16,258 bases of DNA from Alistipes sp. (GTDB lineage: Bacteria > Bacteroidota > Bacteroidia > Bacteroidales > Rikenellaceae): NCBI GenBank assembly GCA_017559685.1, contig JAFYQY010000103.1, positions 1 through 16,258 on the forward strand, given 5' to 3'. Below the pieces are notes generated by a model, which was given only the letters and a program-made list of their open reading frames with translations, had not been told where the DNA came from and did not search any database. Positions 1-6,939 of this stretch are shown piece by piece. Every line of letters begins with the position of its first letter. The stretch's first letter is position 1. The position numbers were made by a program, and so were the translations under genes.

Positions 1-2
1 GT

Positions 3-797
3 ACAGGTCAGTTCGAGCGTACCTTGATTGTAGCGGACGAGGGTGCGTATGTGAGCTACTTGGAGGGGTGTACCGCACCACAGCGTGACGAGAATCAGCT
101 CCACGCCGCAGTCGTGGAGATTGTCGTTGAGCGTGACGCTGAGGTTAAGTATTCGACCGTGCAGAATTGGTATCCAGGCGACAAGGAGGGTAAGGGCGGT
201 ATCTACAACTTCGTTACCAAGCGAGGTATCTGCCACGAAAATGCCCACCTCTTCTGGACTCAGGTCGAGACAGGCTCGGCAATCACTTGGAAATATCCGA
301 GCTGCGTACTTATGGGCGACAACTCGGTGGGCGAGTTCTACTCGGTGGCTATGACCAACAACTTCCAGCAGGCCGATACGGGTACTAAGATGATTCACAT
401 CGGTCGCAATACTCGCAGTCGCATCGTCTCGAAGGGTATCTCGGCGGGACAGTCGCAGAACGCCTATCGTGGCTTGGTTAAGGTTATGCCGAAGGCCGAA
501 AATGCCCGCAACTACTCGCAGTGCGACTCGCTGCTTATTGGCGATAAGTGCGGAGCACACACCTTCCCGACTGTCGATTGTCGCAACTCGTCGGCTCAGC
601 TCGAGCACGAGGCTACCACATCGAAGATTTCGGAGGATCAGCTCTTCTACTGCAACCAGCGAGGCCTTTCGACCGAGGATGCTGTCGGTATGATTGTCGG
701 CGGATATGCTCGTGAGGTGTTGGCGAAGTTGCCAATGGAGTTTGCGGTAGAGGCGCAGAAGTTGCTCTCAATCAGTTTGGAGGGTTCTGTTGGTTAG
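3..797 (+). CDS. sufB: Fe-S cluster assembly scaffold SufB, C-terminal part
   Basis: This is the 3' end of sufB. The reading frame is open to the left edge, so the gene starts outside the window, and about 264 residues remain. SufB works in the cytoplasm with SufC and SufD (SufBC2D) to build Fe-S clusters from sulfur delivered by SufS. The visible part ends in the family's typical SLEGSVG and contains [16 protein letters not shown] and [10 protein letters not shown]. Counting back from the C-terminus, the cysteine at 522-524 matches E. coli Cys405, and the His-Glu of LEHE matches His433/Glu434, residues known to be needed for cluster assembly. The functional core therefore looks intact. It is the first visible gene of a sufBCDS operon and is separated from sufC by 62 nt filled with 7-bp repeats. 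Confidence 0.97.
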   Translation, partial: TGQFERTLIVADEGAYVSYLEGCTAPQRDENQLHAAVVEIVVERDAEVKYSTVQNWYPGDKEGKGGIYNFVTKRGICHENAHLFWTQVETGSAITWKYPSCVLMGDNSVGEFYSVAMTNNFQQADTGTKMIHIGRNTRSRIVSKGISAGQSQNAYRGLVKVMPKAENARNYSQCDSLLIGDKCGAHTFPTVDCRNSSAQLEHEATTSKISEDQLFYCNQRGLSTEDAVGMIVGGYAREVLAKLPMEFAVEAQKLLSISLEGSVG

Positions 798-859
798 ATT
801 AATAATTAAAAATGAAAAATTAGCTATGGCTAATGGTCAATGGCTAAGAGCAAAGAAAT
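798..859 (+). repeat. Nine degenerate 7-bp tandem repeats between sufB and sufC
   Basis: The whole spacer can be read in 7-base steps from 798: ATTAATA, ATTAAAA, ATGAAAA, ATTAGCT, ATGGCTA, ATGGTCA, ATGGCTA, AGAGCAA, AGAAATA. The last base of the last unit is the A of the sufC start codon. The unit drifts from an ATTAAAA type to an ATGGCTA type. The same two unit types appear at 3661-3695 and, inverted, at 5503-5558. The function is unknown. The element leaves the operon only an A-rich sequence as sufC translation leader. Confidence 0.75.
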
Positions 860-1612
860 ATGTTAAAGATAAAGAATTTACACGCATCGGTAGATGGTAA
901 AGAGATACTTCGAGGTATCGACTTCGAGGTTAAGGCGGGCGAGGTACACGCAATTATGGGTCCTAACGGCTCGGGTAAGAGTACACTCGCATCGGTAATA
1001 GCAGGACACAATAAGTTCGAGGTCTCGGCTGATGAACTCTCGTTCGAGGGCGAGAATTTGCTCGATATGTCGATTGAGGAGCGTGCTCGTAAGGGCTTGT
1101 TCCTCGGTTTCCAATATCCTGTCGAGATTCCTGGCGTTACGATGGCAAACTTTATGAAGATTGCCGTAAATGAGCAGCGCAAGTCTCGTGGCGAGGAGCC
1201 ATTGACCGCAGCCGAGTTCTTGAAGATGATGCGAGAGAAGGCAAAGGTTGTTGAGCTCGACGCCAAGATGACCTCTCGTGCGGTTAACGAGGGCTTCTCG
1301 GGTGGCGAAAAGAAGAAGAACGAGATTTTCCAGATGGCGATGCTCGATCCGAAGTTGGCTGTTCTCGACGAGACCGACTCGGGTCTCGATATTGACGCCT
1401 TGCGTATCGTGGCTACGGGCGTAACCAAGTTGCACACACCGCAGAATGCAACCGTGGTTATTACCCACTATCAGCGTCTGTTGGACTATATCGTGCCCGA
1501 CTTTGTGCACGTATTGTATAAGGGTAAGATTATCTACTCGGGCGACAAGTCGTTGGCTCTCAAACTCGAGAAGGAGGGCTACGATTGGTTGATTAACGAC
1601 TATAAGGAGTAG
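860..1612 (+). CDS. sufC: Fe-S assembly ABC-type ATPase SufC
   Basis: A 250-residue cytoplasmic ABC ATPase that drives conformational change in the SufB-SufD scaffold during cluster assembly. It has no membrane domain. The Walker A motif is GPNGSGKS (34-41), the Q-loop lies around Q85, the ABC signature is FSGGEKKK (146-153), Walker B is LAVLDE (166-171), the D-loop is SGLD (174-177) and the switch histidine is H203. The EKKKNEIFQ stretch after the signature is typical of SufC and separates it from transport ATPases. The length is normal for the family. The start is the first ATG after the heptamer spacer and has no Shine-Dalgarno site, which is common in Bacteroidota. Only 3 nt separate its stop from sufD. 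Confidence 0.98.
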   Translation: MLKIKNLHASVDGKEILRGIDFEVKAGEVHAIMGPNGSGKSTLASVIAGHNKFEVSADELSFEGENLLDMSIEERARKGLFLGFQYPVEIPGVTMANFMKIAVNEQRKSRGEEPLTAAEFLKMMREKAKVVELDAKMTSRAVNEGFSGGEKKKNEIFQMAMLDPKLAVLDETDSGLDIDALRIVATGVTKLHTPQNATVVITHYQRLLDYIVPDFVHVLYKGKIIYSGDKSLALKLEKEGYDWLINDYKE

Positions 1613-1615
1613 GCG

Positions 1616-2434
1616 ATGGATATCAAGAAGATGATAGCAGAGGGGCTGTTGCAACCCTTTAAGGGTGGTCGTATCGACGATGCGACCTCGCTTGCGTTGC
1701 CTCTCGTTGTCGAGAATCCGCACAAGTGCGATGTCGAGGTGTGTGCTTCGCAACCCGTATCGCTCGTAGTGTGGCACGACAACGCCAAGGAGTGTGCCTT
1801 AACGCTTCGACTTGCTCCGCACGCAGTAGTCTCGCTCACGGAGGTCTACGCTTCGCAGAAGTATGTCGATGTCCGCATCGAGCAGGCCGAGGGTAGCGAA
1901 TGCCGAGTAGTAACCGTTATGTTGCGAGGTGCTCATACCTCGTACGAGACATTGTTGCAGGGCTCGCACTCGTCGTTTAAGATGGATGCCACCTATTTGG
2001 CTACGGGCTTCGACCACTCGGTGCTCTCGCTCACAACTCGTCACCTCGTGGCGGACTGTAAGAGCGCATCAGTAATCAAGGGTGTGGCCTCGGGTAAGGC
2101 AACAGGCGAATTCAAGGGCTTGGTCTATGTAGCGCAAGACGCACAGCGCACCGATGCACAGCAAACCAATCGCAACGTCGAGTTGGGTGGCGGACATATC
2201 GTGTCGGAGCCACAGCTCGAGATCTATGCCGACGATGTTAAGTGTTCGCACGGCTCGACCATAGGTCAGTTGGACGAGCAGGCAATCTACTATATGCGTC
2301 AGCGAGGTATCTCGCAGGCTGCGGCCGAGCGCCTCTTGTTGGAGGGCTTTGTCGAGGATGTTGTGTCGAAGTGCGATATCGAAACGTTGCGTGAAATGCT
2401 CAACGAGGCGGTACAAGCAAAACTAAACGAGTAA
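1616..2434 (+). CDS. sufD: Fe-S assembly protein SufD, short form
   Basis: A 272-residue SufBD-core protein, called SufD because it lies between sufC and sufS and pairs with SufB. The C-terminal half carries the family hallmarks: AQDAQRTDAQQTNRNVEL, then PQLEIYADDVKCSHGSTIGQLDE, then YYMRQRGIS and the helical tail. H212 in KCSHG matches the position of E. coli SufD His360 counted from the C-terminus. SufD proteins are usually about 420-450 residues, so most of the N-terminal helical domain is missing. The gene does not look truncated: it starts 3 nt after sufC with an AAGGAG site 6 nt before the ATG, and has one unbroken frame. It probably represents a lineage-specific minimal SufD. It ends 4 nt before sufS. 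Confidence 0.93.
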   Translation: MDIKKMIAEGLLQPFKGGRIDDATSLALPLVVENPHKCDVEVCASQPVSLVVWHDNAKECALTLRLAPHAVVSLTEVYASQKYVDVRIEQAEGSECRVVTVMLRGAHTSYETLLQGSHSSFKMDATYLATGFDHSVLSLTTRHLVADCKSASVIKGVASGKATGEFKGLVYVAQDAQRTDAQQTNRNVELGGGHIVSEPQLEIYADDVKCSHGSTIGQLDEQAIYYMRQRGISQAAAERLLLEGFVEDVVSKCDIETLREMLNEAVQAKLNE

Positions 2435-2438
2435 CGAG

Positions 2439-3656
2439 ATGTTTGATGTAGAGAAGATACGAGAGGAGTTTCCGATACTCTCACGCAAGGTCTATGGCAA
2501 GCAGTTGACCTACCTCGATAGTGGCGCTACGGCACAGAAGCCGTTGTGCGTGGTCGAGAAGATGTCGGAGTTGCTCTTGAACGATAATGCCAATATTCAT
2601 CGTGGTGTCCACCTCTTGTCGGAGGAGATGACCGCCCGCTATGAGGAGGCTCGTGAGGTGGTTCGCACATTTATTGGCGCTACACATCGTGAGGAGATAG
2701 TCTTTACGTCGGGTGCTACGATGTCGCTCAACTTGGTGGCGTCGTCGTGGTGCGAGAAGCACTTGAACGAGGGCGACAATGTTGTTGTCAGCCATATCGA
2801 GCACCACTCCAATATTGTGCCGTGGCAGTTGGCCACCGAGCGCAAGGGTGCTGAGTTGCGTGTTATCCCCGTTGCGGATGATGGCTCGTTGGAACTCGAT
2901 AAGCTCGATAGCTTGATTGACGAGCGCACAAAAGTGGTAGCCGTAACCCAGGCATCGAACACTCTCGGAACGAAACCCGACTTATCTCGCATCATCGCAA
3001 AAGCCCACTCGGTGGGTGCTGTGGCGGTGGTTGACGGTTGTCAGGGTGTTGTTCACGGTGGTGTGGATGTGGTGGCTTTGGATTGCGACTTCTATGCCTT
3101 CTCGGGACATAAACTCTATGGCCCTACGGGCATTGGCGTGTTGTATGGCAAGCGAGAGTTGCTCGACGATATGCCTCCATATATGGGTGGTGGCGATATG
3201 GTCGATAAGGTGTCGTTCGCAAAGACCACATACGCACCTGTGCCACTCAAATTCGAGGCGGGAACATCGAACTTTATCGGCGCTATCGGCTTGTCCGAGG
3301 CGATAAAGTTTTTGCAGTCGCTTCCTGCCGAGGAGGTCGAACAGCACGAGAAGGCGTTGCTCGACTATGCTACCGAGCTGTTGTTGCAGATTGAGGGGTT
3401 GCGTATCTACGGCATAACGGCGGATAAGGCTCCGATAATCTCGTTTAATGTCGAGGGTTGCGACCACTACGATATAGGAATGATTTTGGATAAGTTGGGT
3501 GTTGCCGTGCGCACTGGTCACCACTGTGCCGAGCCTACGATGCAACGCTTTGGTACCAATGGTGTAGTCCGTGTCTCAATCGCACTCTACAACAATAAAG
3601 AGGATATTGACGCTCTCGTAAAGGCTGTACGAAGAGCTGTTACAATGTTAAAATAA
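2439..3656 (+). CDS. sufS: Cysteine desulfurase SufS
   Basis: A 405-residue pyridoxal-phosphate enzyme of the class V aminotransferase fold. It converts cysteine to alanine and holds the sulfur as a persulfide for the SufBCD scaffold. The PLP lysine is K225 in FSGHKLYGPTG, and the histidine preceding it (SGHK) is conserved. The catalytic cysteine is C363 in RTGHHCAEP, the short-loop pattern of group II (SufS/CsdA) enzymes, which need a sulfur acceptor such as SufE or SufU. No acceptor gene is visible in this window. Other family marks are HIEHHSNIVPWQ and VDGCQG. Length and residue positions agree closely with E. coli SufS (K226, C364). It closes the suf operon, 42 nt before tmk. Confidence 0.98.
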   Translation: MFDVEKIREEFPILSRKVYGKQLTYLDSGATAQKPLCVVEKMSELLLNDNANIHRGVHLLSEEMTARYEEAREVVRTFIGATHREEIVFTSGATMSLNLVASSWCEKHLNEGDNVVVSHIEHHSNIVPWQLATERKGAELRVIPVADDGSLELDKLDSLIDERTKVVAVTQASNTLGTKPDLSRIIAKAHSVGAVAVVDGCQGVVHGGVDVVALDCDFYAFSGHKLYGPTGIGVLYGKRELLDDMPPYMGGGDMVDKVSFAKTTYAPVPLKFEAGTSNFIGAIGLSEAIKFLQSLPAEEVEQHEKALLDYATELLLQIEGLRIYGITADKAPIISFNVEGCDHYDIGMILDKLGVAVRTGHHCAEPTMQRFGTNGVVRVSIALYNNKEDIDALVKAVRRAVTMLK

Positions 3657-3660
3657 ATCA

Positions 3661-3695
3661 GCTAATGGCTAATGGCTAGTGGCTAAAAGCTCAAA
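3661..3695 (+). repeat. Five 7-bp tandem repeats (GCTAATG type) before tmk
   Basis: Exactly five consecutive 7-mers fill most of the sufS-tmk spacer: GCTAATG, GCTAATG, GCTAGTG, GCTAAAA, GCTCAAA, followed by ATT and the tmk ATG. The first two are identical and the rest decay gradually. The unit is the same as the second half of the sufB-sufC spacer. It may be a slippage-generated microsatellite or a dispersed intergenic element. Confidence 0.8.
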
Positions 3696-3698
3696 ATT

Positions 3699-4379
3699 AT
3701 GTTTATAGTACTTGAAGGACTTGACGGAGCGGGTAAATCGACCCAGATTAAGAAGTTGCGTGAGATGTTTGCCGAGCGAGGCATCGAGAGTGAGTATGTT
3801 CACTTCCCTCGCTTCGATGCTCCGATATATGGCGAGTTGATAGGTCGCTTCTTGCGAGGCGAGTTGGGCGGTGTCGATCAGGTAGACCCATACATCGTGG
3901 CTCTGCTCTATGCTGGCGACCGTGCCGATATGGCTCCGCAGATTCGCAAATGGCAGGAGGAGGGCAAGGTGGTTATTGTCGACCGCTATGTCTACTCGAA
4001 TATCGGCTATCAATGTGCAAAGATTGCCGACAAGGAGGCTCGTATGCGCTTGAATGAGTGGATACTCAACCTCGAGTACGAGGTGAATAAGATTCCTCGT
4101 CCAGACGTGTCGTTGTTCCTCGATGTGCCGTTTGCGTTTACCGAAAAGCGCCTTACCGAGCAGCGTGAGGGCGACGATCGCTCATACCTCAATGGCGCAT
4201 CGGATATCCACGAGCAGTCGCTCTCGTTGCAACAGCGTGTGCGTGAGGTCTATATCGAGTCGTCGGAGCGTGATAGCGAACTCGTAGTTGTCGATTGTAG
4301 CAACGACGAGGGCGCTATGGCTTCGCCCGAGGAGATTTTCTCTCGCATCGAGATGAAACTTACCGAACTTCTAAAATAG
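3699..4379 (+). CDS. tmk: Thymidylate (dTMP) kinase
   Basis: A 226-residue cytoplasmic kinase that phosphorylates dTMP to dTDP with ATP on the way to dTTP. The P-loop GLDGAGKST is at 7-15, VHFPRFD at 34-40, the DRY motif at 95-97 (IVDRYVYSNIGYQ), and PDVSLFLDVP at 135-144. A basic lid segment (EKRLTEQREGDDRS) lies around 149-162. The length is slightly above the usual 205-215. The start is the ATG that directly precedes the conserved FIVLEGLDG. There is no Shine-Dalgarno site. It follows the suf operon across a heptamer repeat and probably belongs to the same transcript, since no promoter or terminator is visible between them. The next gene starts 7 nt downstream. Confidence 0.97.
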   Translation: MFIVLEGLDGAGKSTQIKKLREMFAERGIESEYVHFPRFDAPIYGELIGRFLRGELGGVDQVDPYIVALLYAGDRADMAPQIRKWQEEGKVVIVDRYVYSNIGYQCAKIADKEARMRLNEWILNLEYEVNKIPRPDVSLFLDVPFAFTEKRLTEQREGDDRSYLNGASDIHEQSLSLQQRVREVYIESSERDSELVVVDCSNDEGAMASPEEIFSRIEMKLTELLK

Positions 4380-4386
4380 ATAACCT

Positions 4387-5505
4387 ATGGGAGCAAAAAG
4401 AGTTAAAACCCCGAGCTTGAAGCGCAGAATCTTGTTCGAGATCATCTGCTGTGTATGTCGTTTTCTCTTTGCGATAACATTCGTGGTGTCGGGCTTAGCT
4501 AAGGCCACCGACCCTTGGAGTATGATTCTTCCGTTGAAGAGCTACTTCGTGGAGTATGGCATTACAGCACCCGAGTGGCTCACAACCGCCTTGTCGATAG
4601 GGTGGTGTGCTGCTGAATTGTCGCTTGGCGTGATGCTCCTGTTCAAGAGTTTTATCCGCATCACATCGGTAATATCGGTGGTGCTGATGAGTCTCTTTAC
4701 CGTCTTGACACTCCTGAACGCCACCCTCTTTTCGATTGAAGATTGCGGTTGCTTTGGCGAACTTATCAAGTTTACTCCGTGGGAGAGTTTCTTCAAGAAT
4801 TTGGTGCTCCTTCCACTTGCTATATGCTTCTGGTCGTACTACCGCCGAGAGCAAATTTTCGAGTATTGGAAGCGTGATTTGCTCTGCACAATCGCTATCG
4901 TAGTGGCAAGTGCGGGCTTGACGCTCTACAGCTATCGTCACCTCCCTATCCCGATTTTCGATAACTCGCCATACGAGGTGGGTACCGATATCAAGGCCGA
5001 GATGGAGAGATCTCGTGAGGGCGAGAGTGCCGAGAAGGTTGTTCTTCTCTATCGCAATCTTCAGACCAACGAGATTCACGAATTTTCGGTCGAGGATACC
5101 ACTTGGCACGATGCCACTCTGTGGGAGTGGGTTGAGACCCGAGTCGAGAGTAACGACGACGTCGAATCGACGATGCTTGAGTTCTATATCAGCGACTGCG
5201 AGGGCGACAAAACGGCTGAGTTTCTCGCAATGCCTCATCTCTATATGCTCTTTGCAGCCGACGAGGAGTATGGCGATGATGTTGCCGAGCGATTCTCTGC
5301 AGTCGAGAAGTATGCCCAGCAGAAGGGTGTTGTCGTAGTCTATATAACTCCGAGCGACCTCGCACTCTTCTCAAATAGTGTTGTGCCATACTACAATATG
5401 GATGCCAAGACTATGAAGACTATACTTCGTGCCGACTACGGCTTGGTAGTTCTCGAAAATGGTGTCGTGGCGGAAAAATACAACTACCGAGACATCCCTT
5501 ATTAG
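4387..5505 (+). CDS. MauE/DoxX-like membrane protein with soluble C-terminal domain
   Basis: A 372-residue inner-membrane protein. Hydrophobic segments lie at about 17-38, 66-88, 92-112, 137-152 and 164-182. The first ends in VVSGLAKATDP, typical of DoxX/MauE proteins. After the third comes DCGCFG (119-124), a MauE-type cysteine motif that in related proteins is tied to disulfide chemistry. Residues from about 190 on are soluble and end in alternating strand-like segments (LEFYISDCEGD, YMLFAADEE, GVVVVYITPSD, YGLVVLENGVV). These suggest a thioredoxin-like fold without a CXXC active site. Proteins of this layout are common and uncharacterised in Bacteroidota (the 'BT_3928 family' type). Its exact role is unknown; redox or electron transfer is an inference. 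It is the last gene of this transcription unit and faces the efflux operon tail to tail. Confidence 0.8.
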   Translation: MGAKRVKTPSLKRRILFEIICCVCRFLFAITFVVSGLAKATDPWSMILPLKSYFVEYGITAPEWLTTALSIGWCAAELSLGVMLLFKSFIRITSVISVVLMSLFTVLTLLNATLFSIEDCGCFGELIKFTPWESFFKNLVLLPLAICFWSYYRREQIFEYWKRDLLCTIAIVVASAGLTLYSYRHLPIPIFDNSPYEVGTDIKAEMERSREGESAEKVVLLYRNLQTNEIHEFSVEDTTWHDATLWEWVETRVESNDDVESTMLEFYISDCEGDKTAEFLAMPHLYMLFAADEEYGDDVAERFSAVEKYAQQKGVVVVYITPSDLALFSNSVVPYYNMDAKTMKTILRADYGLVVLENGVVAEKYNYRDIPY

Positions 5506-5558
5506 TGAGTAGAGAGTAGTTTCTATTTTCCATTTTTAACTTTTAATTCTGCATTATA
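5503..5558 (-). repeat. Eight degenerate 7-bp repeats between convergent genes
   Basis: On the + strand the spacer reads in steps of seven from 5503: TAGTGAG, TAGAGAG, TAGTTTC, TATTTTC, CATTTTT, AACTTTT, AATTCTG, CATTATA. The first unit contains the stop codon of the upstream gene and the last contains that of the channel gene. Read on the - strand, the central part matches the AT-rich half of the sufB-sufC spacer (shared core TTAAAAATG followed by AAAA and flanked by ATTAA). The region has no GC-rich hairpin, so no ordinary intrinsic terminator is visible between the convergent operons. Confidence 0.65.
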
Positions 5559-6939
5559 AAACTCCTCCACCGAGTGCTTTGCATAGGTTGATGTAGTTTA
5601 TGTATTGCTGTGCCACGAGGTTTTCGAACTGCATCTGCGAGGAGTAGAGCGAACGCTCGGCATCAATCACATCGAGATAGTCCGACAAACCATTGCGATA
5701 GAGAGCGTAGGTCTTAATCGCAATACTGCGGTACGACTTGACCAACCCTGCATAGCGCAACAACTCCTCACGAGAGGTCGTAATCGCCACTAAAGCACTC
5801 TCCACATCGCTCAACGCTTCGATGTAGCACTGCTCATAGGCGAGCAGACTCTGCTTGTACGCCTCCCGAGCAGCCAATTCTCTGCGGCGCAAACCTCCGA
5901 AGTTGTATATAGGCTGTGCAAGTGTGGCGAGCGCATCTGCCACCCACCCCTTACTCGAAAATAGCGAACTTATCTTGTCTGCTGCACTACCACCATAGAG
6001 CGATATGGTTATCGAGGGTAGTCGAGCCGTGCGTGCCAACCCAACATTCGAAGCGCTCTGTAGCATAGTGTAGTAGGCCGACATCAGATCGGGACGACGG
6101 TGCAACACATCCGACGGTACACCTATCGAGATGTCGTAGGGCATATAGTCGTTGGTTGTGGCACGACTACCTTCGGTGCCAATATCCAAGAGCGTCTCTG
6201 CCTTGTCGCCCGTGAGCGTCGCCAACGAGAGTATGGTCTGCGCAATCGCCTTCTCGTAGAGCGGAATGTCGGCTTCGGCGGTGTAGAGTAGAGCCTGCGC
6301 CTGCTCGAGATGTACGCTCGAGGCAAAGCCGTAGCGATAGAGCGAATCGACAAGTGAGACCATCTCTCGACGAAGCTCGCTACTCCGCTTGGCTATGGCA
6401 AGGTCTTGACGATACTGCAATAGCGTAAAGTAGGCGGTCGCCACCTCGGCCTCGAGAGCGAGCTTTACTCCTCGCTGTTGCCACACCTCATATTCGATTT
6501 GCGCCTTTGCTCCCTTTGTGGCGTGGCGTAACGAGCCAAAGAGAGGTAACTCCCAACTCGCCTGTGGCAGAATTTTGTAACTCTGTGCTATGTTGTCGTA
6601 GAGACTCTCGTACTTGCCTTCGGCAGATATAACACCCGATATCGAAGGCCAATAAGCCGAGCGTGTAACGATAAGGTTGTGGCGTGCCTCCTCGATGCGA
6701 GAGGCGGCAATCTCGATATTTTTGTTCTGCACGATGGCTCGCTCGACAAGGCTGTTGAGCGTCGTATCGCCAAACATCCGCCACCAATCACTCCCCAATG
6801 CTATCGAGTCGTGCGAAAAGCCCTTGCCGAAGAGGTACTCCTCCTGCGAGACGAGTTGGGGCTTGGCAAGTCGTACGTTGCAACCTGCGACCAGTACGGC
6901 TGCGGTCGCTATATATAATATATAAGGTATCCTACGCAT
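5554..6939 (-). CDS. TolC/OprM-family outer-membrane efflux lipoprotein
   Basis: A 461-residue outer-membrane factor of an RND efflux system. It forms the trimeric exit duct that accepts substrates from the pump and adaptor. The N-terminus is a lipoprotein signal (hydrophobic run, then VAGC with the acylated Cys at 20). This is followed by two outer-membrane-efflux-protein repeats with the family's periodic helices, including VERAIVQNKNIEIAASRIEE, GVPSDVLHRRPDLMSAY and NGLSDYLDVIDAERSLY. The length is normal for the OprM/CmeC/NodT type. The start ATG overlaps the 3' end of the pump gene by 8 nt and has a GGAGGA site five bases upstream, inside the pump gene, so translation is probably coupled. 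It is last in the operon adaptor-pump-channel. Confidence 0.95.
   Translation of the reverse strand: MRRIPYILYIATAAVLVAGCNVRLAKPQLVSQEEYLFGKGFSHDSIALGSDWWRMFGDTTLNSLVERAIVQNKNIEIAASRIEEARHNLIVTRSAYWPSISGVISAEGKYESLYDNIAQSYKILPQASWELPLFGSLRHATKGAKAQIEYEVWQQRGVKLALEAEVATAYFTLLQYRQDLAIAKRSSELRREMVSLVDSLYRYGFASSVHLEQAQALLYTAEADIPLYEKAIAQTILSLATLTGDKAETLLDIGTEGSRATTNDYMPYDISIGVPSDVLHRRPDLMSAYYTMLQSASNVGLARTARLPSITISLYGGSAADKISSLFSSKGWVADALATLAQPIYNFGGLRRRELAAREAYKQSLLAYEQCYIEALSDVESALVAITTSREELLRYAGLVKSYRSIAIKTYALYRNGLSDYLDVIDAERSLYSSQMQFENLVAQQYINYINLCKALGGGVL

Noticed and set aside
3..797. Start of sufB at the TTG near position 24
   Set aside because: The frame continues to the left edge with conserved SufB residues before it (TGQFERTL), so the gene is cut by the window.
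798..859. CRISPR or rho-independent terminator in the sufB-sufC spacer
   Set aside because: The units are 7 bp with no unique spacers, and there is no GC-rich stem; the region is a simple degenerate tandem repeat.
878..1777. Long open frame (299 codons) on the - strand across sufC and sufD
   Set aside because: It is fully antisense to two certain genes, has no family resemblance, and arises from the GAG/TCG-rich codon use of the real genes.
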